A stretch of DNA of 8,703 nucleotides, taken from NCBI GenBank assembly GCA_945889235.1, contig CAMDBK010000114.1, forward strand, positions 1-8,703, given 5' to 3'. How positions within the stretch are numbered: position 1 is the stretch's first letter; every line of letters starts with the position of its first letter. The notes under the pieces are model-generated. The model saw nothing but the letters and a program-made list of their open reading frames with translations. It was not told the origin of the DNA and ran no database searches. The translations under genes were made by a program, and so were the position numbers. The stretch comes from Chitinophaga pinensis. GTDB taxonomy: Bacteria; Bacteroidota; Bacteroidia; SXHM01. This document shows positions 1 through 7,599 of the stretch, one piece after another.

Positions 1-1
1 G

Positions 2-1819
2 ACTGTTCCACCTTCCGGAAATTTAAGTTTTGAAACCGACAGTGGTGGCTTAACAGATACAGGTCTTGCGATATGGTCTGATACCAGCTGCGCCAATATT
101 CATGCGTTGGCCTGTGATGATGATGCAGGTAACGGCTATTTTTCATTTCTTACTTTGTCTGACCTTACTCCCGGACAAAAACTTTTTATTCAGGTTTTTG
201 GCTATGGTGGTGGAACGGGAACTTTCAAACTTTGTGTAAATGATCTTGGAACTATTAGGCTCGACAGTTCAGAACTTCCCATTGTTATGATTAATACTTT
301 GAATCAAACCATACCTCAAGACATAAAAATTGATGTGTTAATGGACATAAAATATAACGGTCCCGGCACAATCACTTACTTAACAGACCCCTCCAATGTG
401 TACAGTGGAAATGCAGGAATTGAAATCAGAGGAGCCACATCTTCGGGCTTTCCACAGCATCCTTACAATTTTGAAACCCGAACTATAACGGGAGCAAACA
501 ATGATGTTTCACTTTTAGGAATGCCGGCTGAAAGTGACTGGGTATTGCTTTCGAATTACAATGATCTTTCTTTAATCAGAAATACTCTTGCCTATAAACT
601 GTTTGGCGAAATGGGGCATTACAGTGTGCGCACACGTTTATGCGAAGTGCTCATTGACAGCAGTTATAAAGGCATTTATGTTTTGGCTGAAAAAATAAAA
701 CGCGACAGCAACAGAGTTGACATTGCAAAATTAACTTTGGCAGATACTACGGGTGATGAACTTACCGGTGGTTATATTCTTCAACAAAATTACTGGGATG
801 CAAATACAAGTTTTCAATCAAATTATTCTCCAGTAGATCACCCGGGTTTTGATGTACACTTTGTTTATGAATATCCTAAACCCGATGTTATTCATCCCTT
901 GCAAAAAACGTACATAGCCTCTTTTGTTGATAGTCTGGAAACTGCTTTATACAGTACAAATTTTGCAGATACTGTTATCGGATACCGGAAATACATGAGT
1001 GTAAAATCGTTCATTGATTATTTTCTGGTAAATGAATTAGCGCGTAATGCAGATGGATTTAAGAAAAGTGTTTTTTTTCATAAGGATAAATTTTCAAAAG
1101 GCGGAAAGTTGAAAGCCGGGCCTGTCTGGGATTTTGACTGGGCATGGAAAAATCTTTACGGTTGTTCAATTGTTGAAAACACAGATGGTTCAGGCTGGGC
1201 ACATCATGTGAACGATTGCGTAACCGATAATTATTCTACCGGTTGGTATATTCATTTATTGGAGGATACCATTTTTGCTAACGAATTACGTTGCAGGTAT
1301 GAAAGTTTCCGCGAAACTATTTTAGATACCACTTATCTTTTCACCTACATTGATAGTGTAAAAAACCTGGTTCAAAACGCACAGGCAAGGCATTTCCAGA
1401 AATGGCCAATACTTGGTATGAGCGGTCCTGCACCTGAAATGGGAGCTATTGCAACAACCTATAATGCGCAAATGGATACACTCAAATACTGGATTAACCA
1501 ACGTTTGCAGTGGTTGGATACCAATATTCCCGGACATTGTTATTCTGTAGTTACTGCTATAGAAGAAAATCCGGAATTAAATTTACTGCGTTATTACCCA
1601 AACCCAGGTAACGGAAATATACATTTTGAAGGTTTTTTACAGGGCAAAAACCCTTTGTTAATGACGGTTACAGATGTATCAGGAAAAATAACAGATAAGA
1701 TTTATCTGTCACCCGGCAGTGTAAAATTCGACTACAAACTGAATGTGAAAGGAGTTTATTATTTCACCATTTCAAATGAAACTGAAGTTGTTCAGTTTGG
1801 GAAATTGATTGTATTGTAA
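2..1819 (+). CDS. CotH-family secreted protein with T9SS C-terminal sorting domain (5' end missing)
   Basis: Frame 2 is open from the window edge, so the gene begins outside and the TTG at 107 is not its start; 605 codons are visible. The first ~75 residues (nt 2-235) look like a pre-peptidase C-terminal-type beta-sandwich (CDDDAG, LTPGQ, FGYGGGTGTF). A CotH domain follows from LPIVMINT (nt ~275): IEIRGATSSG, LLGMPAESDWVLLSNYND, SLIRNTLAYKL, YKGIYVLAEKIKRDSNRVDI, and the acidic metal-site-like WDFDWAW at nt 1127-1147. CotH proteins are atypical kinases in spore-coat bacteria, but the substrate in Bacteroidota is not known. The last ~85 residues (nt 1559-1816) form a type A T9SS sorting domain, with YYPNPGNGN and a terminal GKLIVL. 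The protein is therefore likely secreted across the outer membrane and anchored or released. It converges on the cyclase gene 58 bp away and seems functionally separate from the rest of the window. Confidence 0.9.
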   Translation, partial: TVPPSGNLSFETDSGGLTDTGLAIWSDTSCANIHALACDDDAGNGYFSFLTLSDLTPGQKLFIQVFGYGGGTGTFKLCVNDLGTIRLDSSELPIVMINTLNQTIPQDIKIDVLMDIKYNGPGTITYLTDPSNVYSGNAGIEIRGATSSGFPQHPYNFETRTITGANNDVSLLGMPAESDWVLLSNYNDLSLIRNTLAYKLFGEMGHYSVRTRLCEVLIDSSYKGIYVLAEKIKRDSNRVDIAKLTLADTTGDELTGGYILQQNYWDANTSFQSNYSPVDHPGFDVHFVYEYPKPDVIHPLQKTYIASFVDSLETALYSTNFADTVIGYRKYMSVKSFIDYFLVNELARNADGFKKSVFFHKDKFSKGGKLKAGPVWDFDWAWKNLYGCSIVENTDGSGWAHHVNDCVTDNYSTGWYIHLLEDTIFANELRCRYESFRETILDTTYLFTYIDSVKNLVQNAQARHFQKWPILGMSGPAPEMGAIATTYNAQMDTLKYWINQRLQWLDTNIPGHCYSVVTAIEENPELNLLRYYPNPGNGNIHFEGFLQGKNPLLMTVTDVSGKITDKIYLSPGSVKFDYKLNVKGVYYFTISNETEVVQFGKLIVL

Positions 1820-1852
1820 TTTCTTTACAAAATTTCGAACTTATTTTTAGTG

Positions 1853-1865
1853 TGCTGAGGCAGCA
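1853..1865. repeat. Short inverted repeat between convergent genes
   Basis: TGCTG-AGG-CAGCA forms a 5-bp stem with a 3-base loop in the 58-bp gap between two convergent stop codons. It is flanked by TTTTT on the left and AAAAAA on the right, so an A/T extension with a bulge is conceivable on either strand. It lacks a long GC-rich stem and a clean U-tract directly after it. It is the only candidate for a bidirectional terminator here, and a weak one. Confidence 0.25.
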
Positions 1866-1877
1866 AAAAAAGTAAAC

Positions 1878-3017
1878 TCACCTTTTCAATTCTGTCACAA
1901 AATACATGTCCACAACGTCCTTCCCTTTTACAGGCAACTTGCAACGGTATTCACAAACGAATTTGTCTTTTACGAGATCATAGGTTGTGCCGGAAATATT
2001 CACTTTACCAACTTCCCCGTGGGTTTCCATTCGTGAAGCAAGGTTCACTGCATCGCCCCAAACATCATAAGCAAATTTCTTTTTGCCAATAACACCTGCA
2101 ATCAATTCACCGGTGTGAACTCCAATTCGTATTTCCCAGCTATCTAATCCTTTTATGATTCGGTTTTCATTCCATTTTGTAACCCATCTTTCAATTTCAC
2201 AAGCAGCTGCAACAGCATCAACTGCATTAGTAGTGTTTGATGTGGGCAAGCCTCCGGCACACATATAGGCATCTCCTATGGTTTTTATTTTTTCCAGATT
2301 GTGTCTGCCGATAATATCATCAAAAGAAGTAAAACATTCATTAAGTGTTTGAATAAGTTCTTGCGGACTAATTTCAGAAGCAGATTTTGTAAAGGCTTGA
2401 AAATCTGTAAAGAGAACAGTTACCATTTTATAATGCCGCGCTGTTGCTTCTCCTTTTTCTTTTAGTTCAGTTGCTGTTTCTTCGGGAAGTATATTAAGCA
2501 GCAATTCATCACTCTTATCTTTTGCATCCTGCAATTGCTGAGTGCGTTCGTACACTAATTTTTCTAATTCTTTATTATGTCTTTCCAGTAATTTATTCTG
2601 TTCTTTCAGTTGCTTATCCTGATAAAAACCTTTGAGTGCTTCCCTTACAGTCATAATAAGATCATTTCCTTCCCATGGTTTGGAAATATAACGGTACAGA
2701 TTACCATGATTAACAGCTTCAGTTACAGCTTCAAGATCTGATTGGCCTGTGAGCAGAACAGTATAGGTTGCCGGGGTTATTATGTGAATACTTTTCAGCA
2801 ATTCATGCCCCTTGATTCCGGGCATCAACTGATCAGAAATTACAATAGGAATTTCATTTCCGGATTGCAATAACTCGTTTATTAACTCAAGCGCTTCTTC
2901 TCCACTTTCGGCAAGTTCAATAGCATATTTAGAACCAAAGTCTCTGCCTAATTGCGAACGCAGTCCGTTGAGCACCACACGTTCATCATCTACACAAAGG
3001 ATAACACCCTTTTCCAT
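1878..3017 (-). CDS. Response regulator-adenylate cyclase (REC-coiled coil-class III cyclase)
   Basis: This 379-residue soluble protein would make cAMP under phosphorylation control. Residues 4-125 are a receiver: acidic pair D10/D11, phospho-acceptor D62 in ISDQLMPG, T90 in LLTG, K113 in ISKPW. Residues ~132-172 are a charged coiled coil that would carry the signal to the catalytic domain (173-379), which opens with the cyclase-linker motif LLLNILP. Metal-binding aspartates are D205 (LFTDF) and D249 (TIGDAYM). K245 and D318 (YDVWGD) are the pair that selects adenine. N325 and R329 are the transition-state residues, and a phosphate-binding KGK lies at 364-366. No catalytic residue is missing. 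The ATG lies 3 bp after the stop of the preceding receiver gene, so translation is probably coupled. It is the last gene of the operon, and the kinase encoded two genes upstream is the obvious phosphodonor. The family is clear; the ATP preference is inferred from residues. Confidence 0.92.
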   Translation of the reverse strand: MEKGVILCVDDERVVLNGLRSQLGRDFGSKYAIELAESGEEALELINELLQSGNEIPIVISDQLMPGIKGHELLKSIHIITPATYTVLLTGQSDLEAVTEAVNHGNLYRYISKPWEGNDLIMTVREALKGFYQDKQLKEQNKLLERHNKELEKLVYERTQQLQDAKDKSDELLLNILPEETATELKEKGEATARHYKMVTVLFTDFQAFTKSASEISPQELIQTLNECFTSFDDIIGRHNLEKIKTIGDAYMCAGGLPTSNTTNAVDAVAAACEIERWVTKWNENRIIKGLDSWEIRIGVHTGELIAGVIGKKKFAYDVWGDAVNLASRMETHGEVGKVNISGTTYDLVKDKFVCEYRCKLPVKGKDVVDMYFVTELKR

Positions 3018-3020
3018 TTC

Positions 3021-3407
3021 TTAGTCTTTAATCAAATCAATCAAATCTTTTTCGTTCCAGGGCTTATGAATTACTTTAATGCCTTTGCTGGTTTTTTCAA
3101 TATTCAGAATTACATTGCTGTCTATATGGCCTGTAAGCAGAATAGTTTTTACATTTTCAACTTTCCTGCGCACTTCTTCCAGCAATTCATCTCCTTTCAT
3201 GCCCGGCATAAGCCAGTCTGAAATCACCACATAAATCATTTCATCATCAGCCATGCGGAGCTGTTCAATAATTTCAAGCGCTTCTTTTGCCGATTCGGCA
3301 AATTCATAATTATAGTTATTCCCGAAATTCCGGGTAAGCTGAGAGTTCAGGCTATCGAGAACAATTTTCTCATCATCTACACAAACGATGTTTAGTACTT
3401 TTTTCAT
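3021..3407 (-). CDS. Stand-alone receiver-domain response regulator
   Basis: At 128 residues this protein is a single CheY-like receiver with no output domain. D11/D12 form the acidic pocket, D64 in ISDWLMPGMKG is the phospho-acceptor, T92 (LLTG) and K115 (HKPW) complete the active site. Its ATG overlaps the kinase TGA as ATGA, the classic coupling arrangement for a cognate pair. It is strikingly similar to the receiver of the next gene: both have CVDDE, AES.EALE.I, the same spacing to ISD.LMPG.KG.ELL, LLTG and KPW...DLI. A tandem duplication is likely. It could be a phosphorelay intermediate, a phosphate sink competing with the REC-cyclase, or a regulator that docks onto a partner. The sequence does not choose among these. 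Confidence 0.9.
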   Translation of the reverse strand: MKKVLNIVCVDDEKIVLDSLNSQLTRNFGNNYNYEFAESAKEALEIIEQLRMADDEMIYVVISDWLMPGMKGDELLEEVRRKVENVKTILLTGHIDSNVILNIEKTSKGIKVIHKPWNEKDLIDLIKD

Positions 3408-4978
3408 ACGGCCGTTCTATTTATTGGTAGTTTAACATAAAAGGTAGTTCCCTCCCCTTCCATTGATTCAAATGAAATGGTGGCAGCATGTTCATCCACT
3501 ATGCGTTTGATAATATCCAAACCAAGACCGCTTCCTTCACCGGAAACCTTAGTTGTGAAAAAGGGATCAAATATTTTATCCTGAATTCCTTTTGGTATTC
3601 CTTTACCGGAATCTTTTATACTGACTACTATATGCTCATCCTCTTTTTTTAATCCTATCGTAAGAATGCCTTTATTATCCATTGCCTGTACAGCATTTAC
3701 AATTAGGTTGGTCCAAACCTGGTTAAGTTGGTCAGGATGCCCCATAATATCAGGCACTTCTTCATAGTTCTTAATAACCTGTATTCCTTGCTTCAGGCGG
3801 TTATGATAAATGGTGAGTACCGTTTCAATGTTGTTGCGAAGATTAATGGATTCCACCTGATCTTTATTAGATGTATGAAGATATGTTTTCAATGCTTTAA
3901 CAATGCGCGAAGCTTTGTCTACTGCCAGTTGTATCGTTTGATTACTACGCTGCTGATTTAATATATTATACGTAATCATCATTAATTTTTCGAAATGTTC
4001 AAGCTTAGAGATTTTTTCCATAGCAGGTGTTACTTCATAAATTCCTACCTGTACCAACCTCTCAGCAATAAATCGCGAATTCGCTATCCCAAGTTCCTCA
4101 AAACTTTCTCTCATCTTTTTCTTTATTTGTCTTTCTTCAACGGTAGATAATGTTTGTGTACTGGGATTAGAGGTGGCAATAAATTCCACAAACATATCCT
4201 TATCGCTATCAGTCAAGGACTTTGTAAGCCACATAAAATCCATTAGTATTTCTCCGAAAGCTTTTGAAGATTCCTCAGCCGATGATTTGATTGCTCCCAA
4301 TGGTGTGTTCACTTCATGCGCAATACCTGCAGAAATTTGCCCTAGTACAGCCAGTTTTTCAGAAGTAATAAGTTTGATATATGTCAACTTAACACGTTCA
4401 ATATTTTTGGCGTTTACTGTAACAAAATAGAGGAATAAAAGCAAAATAATAATTGAAACGCAAACAATATTAGTAATATGAAACACTTTTGATACAAAAG
4501 GAGAAACTCCCATACCAAAATGGGTCACAAAATAATCGTCAAATGCAAATGAAATGCCCATCATGAAAACGTATGTAAATAGCCAAAAAATACTCGACCT
4601 TACGCTCTGATAGGTTATAGATAATACTAATGCAAGCAAGGCCCAAATCATTACAGTACCAGAAACTGCAAAACCGCCAAGGAGCCATTGGAGCCCGAAT
4701 GGCAAAAACATACTTATAATTGTTTGCACATTTCTGGCCAAAACAAAATTTTCTGTTTTGGAAAACCAAACAAAATTTAAGGCCGTAATAACAACATAAC
4801 CGTAAGGAATAAGAGAGGGAACAGGATATCCGAAAAACAAAGCAAGACTACCCCAAAGTACTCCACCTAAGCTCATAGCAAATCCCTGGTAAATCATAAT
4901 TTGCTTTCTTAGAATAATATATTCATCGTCTTCCGGGAGGCTTCCTATTCTGGAGATACGGGCTAAAAAATCTTTCAT
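3404..4978 (-). CDS. Membrane sensor histidine kinase with 6-TM N-terminal domain
   Basis: This 524-residue kinase starts with about six membrane helices (~29-50, 54-73, 82-103, 108-126, 129-148, 163-187) and no sizeable periplasmic domain, so it probably senses within or at the membrane. The H-box is IAHEVNTPLGAI with phospho-accepting H221. The ATPase domain has an N-box (NLIVNAVQAM, N428), G1 box DSGKGIP (456-462), F-box IFDPFFTTK (469-477) and G2 box GSGLGL (482-487), so it should be active. About 120 residues separate the H-box helix from the second dimerisation helix (around ASRIVKALKTYL, 356-367). That is much longer than in ordinary HisKA domains. The membrane part is homologous to that of the upstream cyclase. 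The likely partners are the receiver protein (ATGA overlap) and the REC-cyclase downstream. The stimulus is unknown. The ATG start lies 42 bp after the cyclase stop. Confidence 0.93.
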   Translation of the reverse strand: MKDFLARISRIGSLPEDDEYIILRKQIMIYQGFAMSLGGVLWGSLALFFGYPVPSLIPYGYVVITALNFVWFSKTENFVLARNVQTIISMFLPFGLQWLLGGFAVSGTVMIWALLALVLSITYQSVRSSIFWLFTYVFMMGISFAFDDYFVTHFGMGVSPFVSKVFHITNIVCVSIIILLLFLYFVTVNAKNIERVKLTYIKLITSEKLAVLGQISAGIAHEVNTPLGAIKSSAEESSKAFGEILMDFMWLTKSLTDSDKDMFVEFIATSNPSTQTLSTVEERQIKKKMRESFEELGIANSRFIAERLVQVGIYEVTPAMEKISKLEHFEKLMMITYNILNQQRSNQTIQLAVDKASRIVKALKTYLHTSNKDQVESINLRNNIETVLTIYHNRLKQGIQVIKNYEEVPDIMGHPDQLNQVWTNLIVNAVQAMDNKGILTIGLKKEDEHIVVSIKDSGKGIPKGIQDKIFDPFFTTKVSGEGSGLGLDIIKRIVDEHAATISFESMEGEGTTFYVKLPINRTAV

Positions 4979-5020
4979 AATTATTAACTTAAAAATTGGT
5001 TAGAATAAAATTTCAAATAT

Positions 5021-6253
5021 CTAATTTGACTCATTTGCTTTGGAAATACTTTCTACGAAGTACATCTCTAATTTCCCTTTCCCTTTTGCTTCAATTTTTC
5101 CTCGTGAAATGTATTTAAACTCGCTGCGGTGTTTAATTTGAAAGTATGTAGCTTCCGAAATATTGACCCGTCCGTTTTCTCCTGCCGATTCCATTCGGCT
5201 TGCTATGTTAACCGTATCACCCCAAATATCATATTGGAATTTCTTCACTCCAACTACTCCAACCACCACAGGTCCGGAATGAATTCCTATTCGCATTTCG
5301 AAAAATTGTTTTCCTTCTTTCATCCTCTCATGTTTACGTTGAAGCATGAACTGTTGCATTTCAATGCCTGCCATTACAACATGGCAAGGCTCACAATTAT
5401 AATCATCCATCTGACCGCCAACTGCCATGTAGGCATCACCAATAGTCTTTATCTTCTCCACATTATAGTTGGAGGTGATGTCATCAAAAGCTCTAAAACA
5501 ATGGTCGATTTCTGCTACAAGTTCTTTAGCTGATAAGCTGCCTGCTAATCTAGTAAAGTCTATGAAATCGGTAAAAAGTATGGTCAAATTCGCAAAATCT
5601 TTAGGTTCAACTTTTCCGCTTATTTTTAATTCTTGGGCAACTTCAGACGGAAGAATGTTCAAGAGTAAACTTTCTGATCGCTGCTTTTCATACTGTAAGG
5701 ATTTTACAAACCATGCAGAGGCAGCAAACACAACTGTAAGTGCTGTGCCTATATTCATGATATAGAAGATTATTTTTTCAGAATCAGAAACGGGCACTTT
5801 ATATCCTAACAGCATGGGGTCAAAAACTGCCGATATAACTACAATAAATAAAAACATGAGCATCCAAATAATGGATTGCCGCAGCGATAAAAAGATAACA
5901 GCTCCTAACACACCAAGAAAACTCCATGCCGTAACAAAACCGCTTTGGTCTATTCCACCAATAGTCCATTGTATAAATGCTGATATCCAGGTTATGCAGA
6001 TAAGCTGAGCATAAACTAGTATTTTGTAATTCCTTGTATAATGCGATACAATGATTGCCGAACCAACAACAATAAGAAACAGAAAAGGATAAAACGCAAT
6101 TAGCCCGAAACCGAAAACAAAATAATACATTGCTGACCATGCAACTCCGCAGGCACTGCACATAAGAGCAATCACTAATATCAGCAATTTGAGGAAGGTC
6201 TGTTCCTGAGAATCGCCTTCTTGGTTAGCAAACTGTTTTAGCTTCTGGAGCAT
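5021..6253 (-). CDS. Membrane-bound class III adenylate cyclase with 6-TM sensor
   Basis: This 410-residue protein would be an integral membrane enzyme making cAMP from ATP. Six predicted helices (~22-41, 49-70, 77-97, 106-124, 127-147, 161-183) are followed by a short linker, the LLLNILP motif (196-202) and a class III cyclase domain (to ~402). Metal aspartates are D229 (LFTDF) and D273 (IGDAYM). K269 and D342 (QYDIWGD) predict adenine specificity. N349 and R353 stabilise the transition state, and KGKGK lies at 390-394. All key residues are present in one chain, so a homodimer with two active sites is expected. The membrane part is neither a MASE domain that I recognise nor a CHASE-type sensor, but it matches the N-terminus of the adjacent kinase. 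The catalytic domain is close to that of the REC-cyclase, so mixed dimers are possible. The gene begins 31 bp after the stress-protein stop. Confidence 0.93.
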   Translation of the reverse strand: MLQKLKQFANQEGDSQEQTFLKLLILVIALMCSACGVAWSAMYYFVFGFGLIAFYPFLFLIVVGSAIIVSHYTRNYKILVYAQLICITWISAFIQWTIGGIDQSGFVTAWSFLGVLGAVIFLSLRQSIIWMLMFLFIVVISAVFDPMLLGYKVPVSDSEKIIFYIMNIGTALTVVFAASAWFVKSLQYEKQRSESLLLNILPSEVAQELKISGKVEPKDFANLTILFTDFIDFTRLAGSLSAKELVAEIDHCFRAFDDITSNYNVEKIKTIGDAYMAVGGQMDDYNCEPCHVVMAGIEMQQFMLQRKHERMKEGKQFFEMRIGIHSGPVVVGVVGVKKFQYDIWGDTVNIASRMESAGENGRVNISEATYFQIKHRSEFKYISRGKIEAKGKGKLEMYFVESISKANESN

Positions 6254-6284
6254 TTAATATATTTTCAGTTAACGCCTAATGATA

Positions 6285-7520
6285 TTATCGCACCCGATGT
6301 TTGTAGAATGGGTAAACAATATAATTATAGATCAAACAACCCACGCAAAAGTTGAGAACCGAATCAGCAAAAGATAGTACCATTAATAAGCCCATTACAC
6401 TTACTGAAGCCCAGTACATATCCGTAAAATAAAACACAACAGATGCCACAGCACATAACATCCCTAATCTTGATGCAAAAACTTTAGGAGCCAGATTAAT
6501 CGGTTTGCTTTTTAAAGACAGTGAACCAATGATTAATGCGGCAATGTATCGCAGAGGACTGTATTTTGGCTTGAATACGGCACGAATAAAATAATCTGCG
6601 GCAACTATAATTGCGAAAATCGGATTGTACGAAATGAGAAAGACAACCATCAGCAATACATTAAAAAAAACGGTTGTCCTGCTGATGTTCGAATCGATTT
6701 TTTCAACTGAAATAGGACAAACCATATTGTTGAATAATTTCTGAAATGCAGGAACCTCTTTCCCTCCTATAGTCAATACGGGAATGCCCTGTTTGTTTTC
6801 CAGTAAATGTTCTATAAAATTTGAAGAAAAAAGTGCGGAGCCATCTTTATAATAAGTAGCTGCAATCAGGTCAATGCTTTTCTTTTGGCAAAACTCCATC
6901 AGATTTTGCTCAAATCCTTTTCTGGGCAGAAATTCAATTTCATGCGAAATATTATTGCTTTTGAGTTGTGCTGACATTCTACTCATATTTTCATCAACCT
7001 TTCTTTTTAATTCCGCATTATCCTGAACACCGCCAACAAGAACAACATGAGAATCTTTAGTTTCACAAAATTGAACAACAGCACCCAACACATGAGTGCT
7101 TTCGCTTTTTGAATCTATCGTTAATGCAATTTTTTTGAAAGGACTGAATGCCTGTCCTTCTTTTATTATAATAAATGGAATGCTACTATCAGTTATCACC
7201 TTAATAGCTCTACTTCCAAATATTGAATGAAGGATTCCTTCCTCTCGTTTAGCCATAATAACTGCAGAACCATCTAACTTAATCGATTGCTTTGCCAGAT
7301 CGTCTACCAGGCTGCCAACAACTACTTCTGAAGAAAGACCTGAACCCTTAGATTTAAGAAATTCATTCATTTTTGAAACCGCTGTCTTTTGGGTTACCTC
7401 ACTGTCTGCTACGTGTAACAGGGTAACATTAGAACCTGTGGCCTTAGCTAACTCTCCGGCAAACTTAACTGCTGATTCTCCTGTTGACTGAAAATCAAAG
7501 GGGACTATGTATTTTTTCAT
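6285..7520 (-). CDS. Universal stress protein (two UspA domains) fused to DUF4395 membrane domain
   Basis: There are 411 residues in three parts. Residues 1-~120 are a UspA-type domain (YIVPFDFQSTGESAVKFA, VTLLHV, then FGSRAIKVI...SIPFIII). Residues ~128-252 are a second, more diverged UspA domain (KIALTIDS, then QGIPVLTIGG). The canonical ATP-loop Gx2Gx9G(S/T) is incomplete in the first domain (only EEG and FGS remain) and absent in the second, so nucleotide binding is doubtful. Residues ~266-411 match DUF4395: CPIS (C268), several membrane helices (from ~282), DYFIRAVFKPKYSPLR, and the signature FCVGCLIY with the CxGC pair C392/C395. USPs are normally soluble, so here the stress module is tethered to the membrane by a domain of unknown function with a possible thiol pair. 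First gene of the operon; a palindromic operator and a -7-like element lie just upstream. The USP and DUF4395 assignments rest on motifs recalled from memory. Confidence 0.82.
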   Translation of the reverse strand: MKKYIVPFDFQSTGESAVKFAGELAKATGSNVTLLHVADSEVTQKTAVSKMNEFLKSKGSGLSSEVVVGSLVDDLAKQSIKLDGSAVIMAKREEGILHSIFGSRAIKVITDSSIPFIIIKEGQAFSPFKKIALTIDSKSESTHVLGAVVQFCETKDSHVVLVGGVQDNAELKRKVDENMSRMSAQLKSNNISHEIEFLPRKGFEQNLMEFCQKKSIDLIAATYYKDGSALFSSNFIEHLLENKQGIPVLTIGGKEVPAFQKLFNNMVCPISVEKIDSNISRTTVFFNVLLMVVFLISYNPIFAIIVAADYFIRAVFKPKYSPLRYIAALIIGSLSLKSKPINLAPKVFASRLGMLCAVASVVFYFTDMYWASVSVMGLLMVLSFADSVLNFCVGCLIYNYIVYPFYKHRVR

Positions 7521-7541
7521 AAAATGATTTTTGAATAAGGG

Positions 7542-7549
7542 TAAAAATA
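7542..7549 (-). promoter_or_regulatory. Candidate -7 promoter element of the stress/cAMP operon
   Basis: Read on the - strand, TATTTTTA matches the Bacteroidota -7 consensus TAnnTTTG at every defined base but the last. It would put the transcription start near 7537, about 17 bp before the ATG at 7520. No TTTG-type -33 element lies 19-21 bp upstream. The palindrome at 7570-7589 occupies that place, as expected for an activator-dependent promoter. Confidence 0.45.
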
Positions 7550-7569
7550 ATAATTTACACCAAGTTGAA

Positions 7570-7589
7570 AAGTTGTCTTAAGATAACTT
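7570..7589. promoter_or_regulatory. FNR/CRP-type palindromic operator upstream of the operon
   Basis: AAGTTGTCTTAAGATAACTT is a 20-bp palindrome with a single mismatched pair (G at 7575, T at 7584). Its core, TTGTC-TTAA-GATAA (7573-7586), has the 5-4-5 layout of FNR-family sites, with GTC in place of the FNR GAT. Its centre (7579.5) lies 30.5 bp before the candidate -7 element, which places it near -42. It matches the site at 8195-8214 in 15 of 20 positions. The Crp/Fnr protein encoded at 8219 onward is the nearest candidate ligand. Confidence 0.6.
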
Positions 7590-7599
7590 CGCTAAAATG

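Noticed and set aside
107..109. TTG as the start of the CotH-family gene
   Set aside because: The frame is open back to the window edge and the upstream residues continue the same beta-sandwich domain, so the true start is outside.
1841..1877. Rho-independent terminator between the convergent genes
   Set aside because: The stem is only 5 bp without a proper U-tract immediately after it on either strand; kept only as a weak repeat.
2952..3221. 89-residue + strand frame across the two receiver genes
   Set aside because: It is antisense to conserved receiver motifs in both genes and spans their junction; not credible as a gene.
5469..5765. 98-residue + strand reading frame inside the membrane cyclase gene
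   Set aside because: It lies antisense to a well-supported catalytic and linker region, has no domain signs and no promoter; it is a shadow frame.
5820..6161. 113-residue - strand frame within the cyclase membrane domain
   Set aside because: It is an alternative frame of the same strand under a real gene; its composition (Cys/Trp/Tyr-rich) is typical of a shifted hydrophobic region.
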